Shown: positions 40,959 to 50,568 of the stretch, one piece after another
Numbering within the stretch: the stretch's first letter is position 1
Layout of the letters: each line of letters opens with the position of its first letter
Source: Strigamia acuminata
Lineage: Eukaryota > Arthropoda > Chilopoda > Geophilomorpha > Linotaeniidae
Length of the DNA stretch: 64,000 bases
Direction of reading: 5' to 3'
NCBI GenBank assembly: GCA_949358305.1
Contig: OX442315.1
Coordinates: 8,024,427-8,088,426 of the forward strand
The notes under the pieces: model-generated
The model's database searches: none
Told to the model about the DNA's origin: nothing
The model's input: only the letters and a program-made list of their open reading frames with translations
Program-made: the position numbers and the translations under genes

Positions 40959-42018
40959 TGCGGCGATCCGGGTTTTTACTTATTAAATTATATAAATTCA
41001 ACAAGCAATCGTCGGTGAGATGCCGTACAGGACTTCTACTCTGTGGCCAAATGGTTGTCTAGGGGAATGATTTTACACAGAGTAAAGGAAAAATTAGATA
41101 GTTTTTAATCGTTCTAAATACACGCGAATATGTTGCAAAATAATAAGTGTAATGACTGGGTTGATCTGGCTTCTTCTTGCACTTGTACACTCACAGTTGA
41201 CCGTTGGCTCTAAGATGGCGTCGATGGCGTCGTGTGAGCGCGGGATTTTGGCAGAGTAAACTCGATGCCAAAATACGTTGCTAAATATTCTAAATATCCT
41301 CGTGGAGCACGCTCGACACGAGAATACTTCTTGCACACAGCGGCTTGATTATTACGGAGCAAGCTCGACGTAACAATCCGTCTACACACAAATTCCTTTG
41401 TGGAGCAAGCTCGACACAAAGAACTACAAATTGACAGAGCAAGCTCGATGTCAATTTCACACAGAAATGGCTTAAATTACTCGTAGTAATTCAAGCAGAA
41501 GGGCGCTATTCCGTACAGTTGGCACGGACCAGCAATGAATCTCAACTTTTCCAGATATCACAGATCACACTTAGCAGGGTTTGGCATAAGTTTGACACAG
41601 ATGTGAATGGTTTGGAAGCAGAATCAAGAATGCGGGAAGAGTAGGCCAAAACCGTTTGGCTCACTCCAAAATCTGCTCAGAAAAGCTGCGCAAAGATCAC
41701 ACACGGCCGCCTTCGGGTCGTGTGCAACAATTGAGCCAGGCACGCGTGAGAGGAGGGGATGCTCCGCCCAGGCACACGCCTAGCAGCATCATCAAAGCAA
41801 TGCACGCTGCAGCGTGATTGGTTGACGCTGTTGCTGGGCCAAAACTTGCTGCAAAACACAATATTATTTGGGTAATATTGTGCCTTGTTTTATATTTTAT
41901 TAATGTATGTTTTATTTCAATTTACATTGAAACAAAACATATAGGAATGTTTGATATGTTCATAAGACAATCTGGAAATATGGTGGGCACTCAGATACGA
42001 ATATTTGAGGTCACCACA
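40959..42018 (-). repeat. E2 3' LTR (left)
   Basis: 1060 bp. Carries the hairpin array at 41245-41457 with every arm intact. Lacks a 16 bp segment present in the 5' LTR. Confidence 0.9.
41245..41457 (-). repeat. E2 LTR five-hairpin array
   Basis: Five inverted repeats share one design: variable arm, GAG(C/T), two bases, (G/A)CTC, bulged GA, complementary arm. They lie at 41245-41274, 41299-41322, 41352-41373, 41396-41421 and 41428-41457. Arms are 9, 6, 5, 7 and 9 bp, all different in sequence and all self-complementary. One copy changes both sides of the inner stem (GAGT/ACTC). In the element's sense orientation three copies form G(CUUG)C, a known extra-stable tetraloop. A sixth, simpler palindrome (AATTACT/AGTAATT) follows at about 41475-41492. 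Confidence 0.8.
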
Positions 42019-42191
42019 CTTCCCTCCCTTTTTTAAGAAAGAATCTTATTCTTTTCCAAAAAGAGACAGGTAAGTATAGGAATAAATACACAAGGTTTCA
42101 AAGTAAAAAATGGAACAGGATATTTATTCTTTTTTATTACAATATAAAAATAAAAAAGTAATTATTTTTAAAGGACGGGTATGTTCCCTAA

Positions 42192-44417
42192 TTATTTAGG
42201 CAACATGTCCGTCGAATGATCGTTTGGATCTTTGTGCTCTGTGACGGTGCACAAAGATCGGCCGGCGTTTGGTCCTGATCGGAAGCCAGGGTTGATGTGG
42301 AGCCACACTTGCTTTATGCGGTCCACACCATCCCTTCGTCCGAAACCCATCTCGAAATACTCCTGCGGGTCTTGAGGCGTAATTCGGGCGAACACCAGGC
42401 GTTGATGCAAGATCCACGGCTGTTGTTCCTTGATGTGGTTCTCCAGCCACGCGAGGACTCGGTTGCATAAATCCTCGCTGTTTTGGAGAATTGTCTTGGT
42501 TGCGCTCGTTATGTGACAGAAGGCGTATAATGAGCGCAAACGTTGATAGGCGGTGAGGTAGGTGGCCATATTCGATCCCCTATCTCTTGGTGGCGAATCC
42601 TTTGGAGGTGGCGGTGGTGGCGGCGACTTTTTGCAGATCGAGAGCGATCTGGATCTGCGCGAAGCCGGGGCGCGCGTCTTTGGTCTGGCGCCGCTGGCCA
42701 CAGGCACGACGAACTCGCGATCTTCGCTGTCGAGCCACTCCATTGGAGACGAGAGGTTGCAACTCGGTGCCTCGGTTGCACGTGGGACACTCGACGTTGC
42801 CGTGATGGCAGCGTGGAGTGGAGCTGCGGATGACGGTGGTGCGCCAGCGGGACGGGCGGTAGCTCGTTCCGTTGCGCGCTGCTGCTTTAATGTAGCCCAT
42901 TCCTGCCGTAGTCGAATGGCGGACCCAGCTGGAGTTTTGCCAGTCGCTTCGGCTTGGTGCGTCAGTTCGGCGAGCATCGTCGGAGGATCTGGGCGAACTG
43001 ACTCCCAATCGTCTAACAAGGCTCGAGGAAGCCCTAACGGCACGGTCCACAATCGAGTGGCGGCCGCCAGAGCCATTCGTAGGTCAGGAAAGACTCCTTG
43101 GAACAGGATTCGAAGAAGTCCGTCCGACAGTTTCCTGTGCATCTTCTGCAGCATCCGTTGCAGGTGCTTGTCGGACTTGCACGACTCCAATTCTCGGGCA
43201 AGCCATTGCCATCCCTTCTCACCTTCGCGAATCTGAGCGTGTTGATAGGCGTCTAGATTCGCGAGGTACATTGCTTGGGCTGTCTCGGGAAACGATGAGA
43301 ATCGCCTCCAGAGATCAGCGCACTCCTGTGCTGGGAACGGTTCCGGAGAAGCGTGTTGTCCTTCGAAACGAATGACCGTCGTCACTTGTGGCACGGGCAC
43401 TGATGGATCGGGTCGCATGTCGCTGGTGACTGGACGGCAAGCGAACGGCAAAGAGGCGTTGACGTCTCCCTGACCGGCTTGCAATGCGGCGATGCGACGA
43501 TCTTCCTTCGCTATCTCGTCCGACCAGTCAATCTGGCCAGAGGAGGAGGAAGCGCTAAGCACGGTAGCGTTAGATTTCCCCTCGCGCGATGAGAGTGAAC
43601 TCCTCGCGGAGGATTGTCGTGATTGCACTCGGGGTCGGCTTCGGGACGCGTGTCTCGAAACGGACTTCGAATGTCTCGCTGGTGGCGTTGATTCGTGTCG
43701 ATGATGGGAACGATGACGCGTCTTTTCGAGTTGAGGTATCCCTCCAATGGCGCCTTCTCCCGACGACTGCGTTTGGGAGGAGCGACGGCCACTGTAGGGT
43801 GACCTCGACGAACGTGACCTCGACGTGGAGCGTGGTGGCGCCACGTGGATGGTGGAAGCGACCTGTACCCGGGGCTCAGGCTCTGGATACGGGTTCGGCA
43901 CAAAATCAGCTCGGAAACATCCGCCCATGGCTAGTTGATGCATTTCCGATTGGCATGTCGGTACCCAACGTTTCTTTCCATCCGTGGTTGGCCGGAAAGA
44001 TTCGTGGTAGAGGCGCACAACCTCGGCCTTGGTTTGATCAAGACGTTGGAAGATGTCCTCCAAAATCTGTCGGCGCTCCCACGCAGGAGCGTTGAAGTAG
44101 CGGCGATGGTCTCGCGTTTCTTGAGTGATCACTACGAAGGCGAAGTCGAGCAACACGTTTCGTAGTGGTCCGTAGGTGTCGCGCTTCATTGCCCACTCGA
44201 GGGCGTCGCGATGACCAAATCCATCGATTAAATAGGCGATCCGAAACTTCGTTCCCCATCGCTTGTTAAGGGCTCTGGAGAATTTGTGGCGGGCCGTTCA
44301 AAACGTCAGTCGTCCTCTAGACTTTATGATTTCTGGCGGCAATGCATGTCGCCAGACTCCAGGATCGGTTGGAACATCGGGGTGCAGTTCAAGCTGCGTC
44401 TCCCGAAGTTGGATGAT
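42192..44417 (-). CDS. E2 ORF3, main exon
   Basis: Open from 44189 (ATG) to 42192, 665 residues. Family-like sequence extends upstream in frame to a splice acceptor at 44418 (caaatattttacag), interrupted by one in-frame TGA at 44298-44300. The upstream part (GVWRHALP, ALNKRWGTKFRIAYLIDGF, LEWAMKRD) aligns with the E1 ORF3 N-terminus. Later shared blocks are QSEMHQLAMGG, LPRALLDDWESVRPDP and a C-terminal domain with LHQRLVFARI, VWLH and CTVTEHKDPNDHS. SR-rich middle region (SRSRSSRSPYSGRRSSQ). No signal peptide or membrane helix. Function unknown; not Env. The TGA may be a mutation of this copy or a readthrough codon. Confidence 0.65.
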
Positions 44418-44770
44418 CTGTAAAATATTTGAAGAAATAATTAAAATCGATTTTTTCTTGTAAAATAATTATTTCCGAATTTTCAGCGAATAAAATCACG
44501 GGTGAGATTTCATTCATCAGTTTAGATTCGTTAAATCTTTCAAAATATTTGAAAAATCAAGTAGAAACGGTGTTCCCGACGGCTATGCTTCAGTGTTTGG
44601 AGCGTTGCCGTAGCAACGCCTCAAAAACGAGACACAGCGCCATCTGATGATAAAAATGGCGGCGCCTTCTTGTGAAGACGTTACCAACGAACTTTTCGCT
44701 TTTTCCGAGTGAAAATGCACTTTTAATTACTTTTCATGACTGAAAGGTAATTTTATTTTAAATTATTTAC
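44418..44770 (-). other. Predicted E2 ORF3 intron
   Basis: 353 nt bounded by GTAAAT at 44770-44765 and TTTTACAG ending at 44418 on the minus strand. Removal joins two open frames in phase 0. No branch point was confidently assigned. Confidence 0.45.
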
Positions 44771-45034
44771 CCTTTCGTGCCTCTGCGCACGCGTTTCACC
44801 GTTCGGATCGGCGAAGAGACCTCCTCGTAGGCGGGGTCGGGGCGGCGTGACCGGCAGATGGGCAGCAGCGTCGGCTAGAGCGGTTTGAGCTTCGGCGGAC
44901 GCTTCGGCGGATGCTTCGGTGACATCCACGGATGCATTCGAAGTGTTTGCGGAACCATGCAGCGTCGAATTTGTTTCTAATTCGAGGCTGTTGGCGCCGG
45001 CTTCGCTTCCTTCTTTTGGTTCCTCCTCTTCCAT
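44771..45034 (-). CDS. E2 ORF3, short upstream exon
   Basis: 88 codons from the ATG at 45034 (MEEEEPKEGSEAG), acidic and Ala/Ser/Thr-rich, ending in a basic stretch (RAQRHER) at a GTAAAT donor. Without splicing it stops 6 codons later at 44753. The phase matches the acceptor at 44418, so it would supply the N-terminus of ORF3. It lies downstream of pol, separated from its stop by about 200 bp. It could instead be a short independent ORF or chance. Confidence 0.45.
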
Positions 45035-45240
45035 TTGAACGACTAATTCAAATGGAAAAGAAAACAAGAAATTAATTTATTAGTTTTTCTTTGAAAAATT
45101 TCAAAGAAAAAACTACTTACAATCGGAGATTCTGGGAGAATTAATCCAGTTGTTTCGCTTTTGGTTTGGGATGAGCACTTAACACACGTGTGAGATCGAG
45201 GTGAACTCAGACGCGAAGTGATCGTTTCAAATACCGGAAG

Positions 45241-48200
45241 TTACGTTTGGGTAACGTCGCTGTTAGTGACGTCATCCAATCTTATCGTTTGATTAGTTAG
45301 CGCATGGCTTGGGGAATTGCTCCTTACGTCATACGGCTGATCCCTGGATCTCGAGGTTAGCGAGGGGAAAAGACACATGTTGTTCTTTCCTCTCGGTTTA
45401 CGAGTCCGAAGATTATATCTCTTTGTCGGCGAGGGATTTATTGTATTTAAATCACCGTCTTCATTGTCATCGGAGACTGAGTCAGATGAGTCTTTTATTT
45501 CAGATGTTTTTTGTTTCTTTTCTAAAAACACCTTTTTATTTAATTTTTTAGCAATTTCAAGCTTTTTGAAACTGTCACGAAGCTCAACGTCGTTAGTCAC
45601 GAGGTCTGACTCCATTTGTGGTTTGGATGAATTATCGACAGGTATTTTCTTTAATTCATCGTCATCTAACGTATTAATTATATTTTCAGTCTTTTGACCG
45701 ACTTCTTCGCCTTCTAGCCATACTTCCTGATCAAAACTTGGGAAATACGGAATTAATTCAGACGAATGGACAGCTGGAAATATTTCGTTATTTTCTAGCT
45801 TTCTCAATTCTACGGATCCTCCCTGCAATATTTTGGTTATTACATAAGGTCCTGTTCGTTTATCAGCGATGCCAGCTGCAATGCCGCGGGCAGCACTCGA
45901 CAAAACATGAGAATCTCTCCAAACTAAATCGTTTAATTTGAAATTGGAGAACTTCTCACCTTCTTTTTTAAGATTAATTCGCCTACGCAAATCTAACACG
46001 TGTGACATCATGTGCTGATATGTCTCGGCAATAACTGCTTCTAATTTTTGCACATATAAATGTGGGTTTTTTGGATCGACGACCAAAATTCCTTTAGGTA
46101 TTCTTGGATCCCAAGGTACTCTGAGCTCACGAAAAAAGTTAAGAAATGCGGGAGAGAAGTCTCTTCCTCTCGTCACCGTAGTTCTTAAGCTAAATGCAAA
46201 CTCACGCAAATATTCATCCCATTTGGAATGAACACTTGAATAAATTGCAACAAGGTACTTGATGTCACGGTTAACCCTTTCAACCGGGTTAGCTTGCGGG
46301 TGATACGTTGAAGTTGGTGTTGGAACCATCCTGAACTTTTCACAAAATTTTTTAAAGACTTGGGCACGAAATTGCGGGCCGTTGTCAGAAATAATTTTAC
46401 GAGGGAATCCCATGCTCATGGAAAGGTGGTAAATGCAGTTTGCTACTTTTCCTGCAGTGGGGTTACACATTGGATATAATTCTGGCCAATGAGTTGCCAC
46501 GTCAAGTATGACTAAAATATGTGTGTTGTTTTTGCGCGTCCGAGGTTTTGGGCCGGTCAAATCAACACTTAGGCAGTCAAATGGGCTGTAAGGACCCATT
46601 TGCGCTGCTTCAATTTGTCCTTTCGTTCGAGGTTTGCAGGCTTGACAGCGCTCGCAGTGTCGAATGAATCTCGTAATGTCCGATTTCATGCCTTTCCAGG
46701 TATAAATTCGGCGTGCTCGATAAAGAGTTCTTGCAATTCCTGGGTGGCCAGAAAGTGGGTGGCCATGCATCAGCCAAATAATTTTATACTTCAATTTCTG
46801 AGGAACAAAAACTTTGAGTGCTCTCCCATCCTCCCCCAATTCATCAGACATTGTGGGATGAAATTGCATTAGTAAGTCATCTTCAATTAAGAAGGTGGTG
46901 GCGTGTTTTCTATATTGTTTCCTCTGAAGTCGCGTTGTGACGTCAGGTGGAAATTGATTGCAATTTAGAAAATTACGCATCAATTGACAAACTTTATCTT
47001 CTTTCTGTGCCTTAATTATGTCTTCCCTTGTGGGGGGTTCACAATCAAGACGTTCTACGATTTTGGCGACAAATGCTTTTATTAAAACATTTGACGAAGG
47101 AACTTGGAATTTCCTTGAAATTTGCGCTCTTATGACGTCATCTGATTCCTCAGAGGGGTCATAAATTTTAGTCCAATAGTTGACGAATTCGTGATCTTCC
47201 TTTTCCTCCAGCGTGGAGACAGGAAGCTCATGAAATTTTCCCATTTTCCAATTTCGTTGTGGTGATGGACAATAAGATAATAATTCATCATTATCTCCAT
47301 CATCTTCAGGATTTTCTGGTTTATTAATCGGTGATCTTGACAAAGCATCCGCTAAAACATTTAGTGGACCCTTAATGTATTGTATTTCGAAAGAATAGCG
47401 CATCAGCTCCATTTGCCAACGCGCTAACCTTCCGGCAGGTTCGTCTAACTGCATCAACCATTTTAATGCTTGATGGTCAGTCCTTACTATGAATGTTGTA
47501 AATTCTAAATAATGTCGGAATTTACGTAATGCCCAAATTACCGCTAGGCATTCTAATTCTGTGGCGCTGTAATTTATCTCAGCAGGTTGCAAACTTCTGC
47601 TGGCATAAACACAAGGCACTTCGATATTTTGATCATCGATTTCTCTCATTTGCATAAGCGCGGCGCCTAATCCTTTTCGACTAGCGTCAGTATGCACAAT
47701 GAATGGTTCTGTCAAATCAGGCATGGCCATTGTTTCTGCATTCGTTAAAGCATCTTTTATTTGATCAAAAGCTTCTTGGTGAATTTCTGACCAAATAAAT
47801 TCCACATCCTTTTTGAGCAAAGGACGTAGAGGTTCTGTCATAACTGCTAGATTTTTAAGCAATCGGTGAAAAAAGTTCACCATTCCCAAAAATCTTTGCA
47901 ACTCCTTCAAATTAGAGGGAGCTGGCATTTCCTTTATAGCGGCGACTTTTTTAGGGTCGACACTAACTCCTTGAACACTTAACTTGTAACCAAGAAAAGT
48001 TAATTCTTTTCTGCCAAATTTTGATTTTTCTGGATGAACATGAAGATTTGCATTTTCAAGTTTACTCAGAATTTCTTCCAGATGAATCATGTGTTCTTTA
48101 AAATTCTTTGAGATAATGATTATGTCATCGAGGTATGCCCATGCGAATTTTCGATAGGCATCCCCCAAAATCTTTTCTATCAGCCTTTGAAAGGTTGACG

Positions 48201-50568
48201 GCGCATTTACGAGGCCAAAGGGCATGACTCGAAATTGTAGTCGACCCAAAGGACTCCAAAACGCAGTTTTAGCACGGTCATTTGGATGAACCTCTATTTG
48301 CCAATAGCCTTTTGACAAATCTATTGTTGTGACCCATTCAAATCTTCCGAGTTCTCGAAAGATTTCCTCAATGCTGGGCATTTGAGGTGGATCGTATAAT
48401 GTGTGTGCATTGAGTGGTCTAAAATCAATGCAGAGTCTCGGATCACAATCCGGACGCATCACTAGAACTATTCGCATCCCATAGTCTCCAGTGGCTTGTT
48501 CAACGTATCCATTATCCAACATATCTTGACAGATTTGACGGATAATTTCACGTTTCTGTGGATTTACGCTTTTAAACGGAACTCTAATAGGAACTTTAGT
48601 GTCCAGTTTAATTTCATGCCTAACGAGGTGTGTTCTACCTGGTTGGCGTGACAAAATTTTTTCATGTTTCTTTAATACCTTTTCAAGCATTAAATTATTT
48701 TCCATTGACAAATTAGCGTCGCTAACAAGTCTTTGTACTATATTTTCTTCATTTGCAACTTTAGCTTGACATGCAGTGGCAGAACCAGCTTTCATGTGAT
48801 TAGCCTTAATAAAGTCGCGTTTCATTATTTCTTCGGGTGGATCAAGGAACTCTTGGTAACGGTCAAGAATCGCTTGAGGAACAAAAGGCAAATCTTCTTT
48901 CAAAGACTTAACAAAATTCCAAGACATGGTCTTAGGATTTGGTTGGATATTGAGTCGATTCATGAAATCACATCCTAATAAAACAATAGGATATTTATTT
49001 CTTAAAATTATGAACGGATGACTTAACATCCCGTGAGTCCACGCAAAAGAAAGTAGGAGAGTTCCTTCAGGGACTACGTCTTCTGAAGCAGTTGTAACTC
49101 TCACATCTGGTCCAATTGGTCGAATTTCATCTTCCAACTTCAACGAAATTACTACAGAGTAGGCCATGAAGCTTCGATTAGCTCCAGAGTCTAACATCCC
49201 TATTATCATACCGTTTGCCGTCTGCAATCTAATCGTCGGCAAATCATTGCTATTTGGTATATCCGCGTACTTGCACTTAAAACGTCGCGGTGGCTTAATT
49301 TCTATCGGTGGATCCAATGGTAATTCGTCCAATAAATCATTAGTGACTATTGTTGTAGCCATTAATTTTTCAATGCATTCATCAAGACCAGGTAAATCAA
49401 TTTTATCTGACCTTTCAATGATTTCAGGTGTTGGCCTAGTTTTTTCATCAAGTAAAGTAACAGCATCTTTTATTTTAGATTCCCAATCAACTTTTATTCT
49501 ATCAGGACATTCTTTAGCCCAATGTCCCAATTTTTTGCAGATGTTACACGGATCAGTAGCGGGCGATTTAGCGACCTTGGGTGAAGGCGAACTTGAACGT
49601 TTGGCTTCATCCTTTTTAGGGGTCGGTGACTTCGATCTACTGAGCGCGTCTGTTTTTGGTGAACCAAAAGTAACGTTTTTAGGCGCCATCTTTGGTCCAA
49701 ATTTTCTAGCTACTGCGTTATTACGTGCTAATAAAGCAGCTGCTGCCTCGCTTTCTGGCTCCGAGTCAGATTTCTCTGGTTCAGAAGCAGTTTCCATTTC
49801 TGTCACTTCGGCTAAGTGAGCTTTTGGGGTTGGATGAGGGTTTTTTCCATCCGCTCCCTTTTTCGATTCCTTAGCAGTTTCTGCCAAAAAATCTCCTCGT
49901 TTTGGGGGTTGCAAAAGAGGGGTGTTAGCAAAACGTGTGTCTTTAGCCAACTCCTTTCTCCGTTGCTGTCGCTTAGCGTACGCAACTTTTTCATCAGCTG
50001 GTAGATAAGCTTTATAATTTTCATCAATTCTTATCTGGTTAGCTCGCATAAATTTGGCTAATTCAGCGAAACCACCCGGATAAGGTGCTCGTACTGAAAG
50101 TAGAACATTCTTTGAATAATCTGTCAATCCACGTCGGAATTGACGATCAATGGCTGCGTCTCCCATCGTATAAGGGAGAGTTACCAATAAATCTTCAGTC
50201 CTTCTCAAATAAGAGCGAAGACTTTCGCCTTTATTTTGAGAAAGATTATCCCACGTTTGTAGTAAGTCTTCACTTGACTCTCCATATTCAGTCATGAATT
50301 CTTCTACAAAGTGATTCCAATTTTGAAATTGTTTTGAATAAAACCATTTCTCAGCTCGGTCTATAAGAGCTTTAGGTACTACTCTTTTCAAAGCAGTGTG
50401 ACATGCAATGCCATTCAACCTTGAAATTCGTAAAACTTCATCTAAAAGAGTGGATCCAGCTTCCCTTTCTCCATCGAATAAAGCGGGTTTGATGTGATCC
50501 CATCTAATAGTTCTTTCATCAACTAGATCGTGAGTCCAGTTGACGGCAGTATATTGTGCAATTTTCTG
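45241..50568 (-). CDS. pol: E2 capsid-NC-pol part of the gag-pol frame
   Basis: Continues in the same frame as the upstream ORF after a TGA at 50569-50571. It is open for about 1775 codons, and the first internal ATG is at about 50418. Counting from there: capsid LIDRAEKWFYSKQFQNW and NKGESLRSYLRR (about 20-75); CCHC knuckle CNICKKLGHWAKEC (about 290); protease MLDSGANRSF (about 400); RT LCIDFRPLN, LSKGYWQ, YLDD; RNase H TDASRKGLGAAL. Integrase has the HGHPLSGH...CERCQAC finger, LSVDLTGP, ISDNGPQF and NPVERVNRDIK. Catalytic residues are complete. The long C-terminal tail is acidic/basic. Similarity to E1 pol is plain throughout. Confidence 0.9.
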   Translation of the reverse strand, partial: QKIAQYTAVNWTHDLVDERTIRWDHIKPALFDGEREAGSTLLDEVLRISRLNGIACHTALKRVVPKALIDRAEKWFYSKQFQNWNHFVEEFMTEYGESSEDLLQTWDNLSQNKGESLRSYLRRTEDLLVTLPYTMGDAAIDRQFRRGLTDYSKNVLLSVRAPYPGGFAELAKFMRANQIRIDENYKAYLPADEKVAYAKRQQRRKELAKDTRFANTPLLQPPKRGDFLAETAKESKKGADGKNPHPTPKAHLAEVTEMETASEPEKSDSEPESEAAAALLARNNAVARKFGPKMAPKNVTFGSPKTDALSRSKSPTPKKDEAKRSSSPSPKVAKSPATDPCNICKKLGHWAKECPDRIKVDWESKIKDAVTLLDEKTRPTPEIIERSDKIDLPGLDECIEKLMATTIVTNDLLDELPLDPPIEIKPPRRFKCKYADIPNSNDLPTIRLQTANGMIIGMLDSGANRSFMAYSVVISLKLEDEIRPIGPDVRVTTASEDVVPEGTLLLSFAWTHGMLSHPFIILRNKYPIVLLGCDFMNRLNIQPNPKTMSWNFVKSLKEDLPFVPQAILDRYQEFLDPPEEIMKRDFIKANHMKAGSATACQAKVANEENIVQRLVSDANLSMENNLMLEKVLKKHEKILSRQPGRTHLVRHEIKLDTKVPIRVPFKSVNPQKREIIRQICQDMLDNGYVEQATGDYGMRIVLVMRPDCDPRLCIDFRPLNAHTLYDPPQMPSIEEIFRELGRFEWVTTIDLSKGYWQIEVHPNDRAKTAFWSPLGRLQFRVMPFGLVNAPSTFQRLIEKILGDAYRKFAWAYLDDIIIISKNFKEHMIHLEEILSKLENANLHVHPEKSKFGRKELTFLGYKLSVQGVSVDPKKVAAIKEMPAPSNLKELQRFLGMVNFFHRLLKNLAVMTEPLRPLLKKDVEFIWSEIHQEAFDQIKDALTNAETMAMPDLTEPFIVHTDASRKGLGAALMQMREIDDQNIEVPCVYASRSLQPAEINYSATELECLAVIWALRKFRHYLEFTTFIVRTDHQALKWLMQLDEPAGRLARWQMELMRYSFEIQYIKGPLNVLADALSRSPINKPENPEDDGDNDELLSYCPSPQRNWKMGKFHELPVSTLEEKEDHEFVNYWTKIYDPSEESDDVIRAQISRKFQVPSSNVLIKAFVAKIVERLDCEPPTREDIIKAQKEDKVCQLMRNFLNCNQFPPDVTTRLQRKQYRKHATTFLIEDDLLMQFHPTMSDELGEDGRALKVFVPQKLKYKIIWLMHGHPLSGHPGIARTLYRARRIYTWKGMKSDITRFIRHCERCQACKPRTKGQIEAAQMGPYSPFDCLSVDLTGPKPRTRKNNTHILVILDVATHWPELYPMCNPTAGKVANCIYHLSMSMGFPRKIISDNGPQFRAQVFKKFCEKFRMVPTPTSTYHPQANPVERVNRDIKYLVAIYSSVHSKWDEYLREFAFSLRTTVTRGRDFSPAFLNFFRELRVPWDPRIPKGILVVDPKNPHLYVQKLEAVIAETYQHMMSHVLDLRRRINLKKEGEKFSNFKLNDLVWRDSHVLSSAARGIAAGIADKRTGPYVITKILQGGSVELRKLENNEIFPAVHSSELIPYFPSFDQEVWLEGEEVGQKTENIINTLDDDELKKIPVDNSSKPQMESDLVTNDVELRDSFKKLEIAKKLNKKVFLEKKQKTSEIKDSSDSVSDDNEDGDLNTINPSPTKRYNLRTRKPRGKNNMCLFPSLTSRSRDQPYDVRSNSPSHALTNQTIRLDDVTNSDVTQT

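Noticed and set aside
42562-43236. Plus-strand 224-codon ORF
   Set aside because: Antisense to E2 ORF3, which is supported by homology with E1 ORF3.
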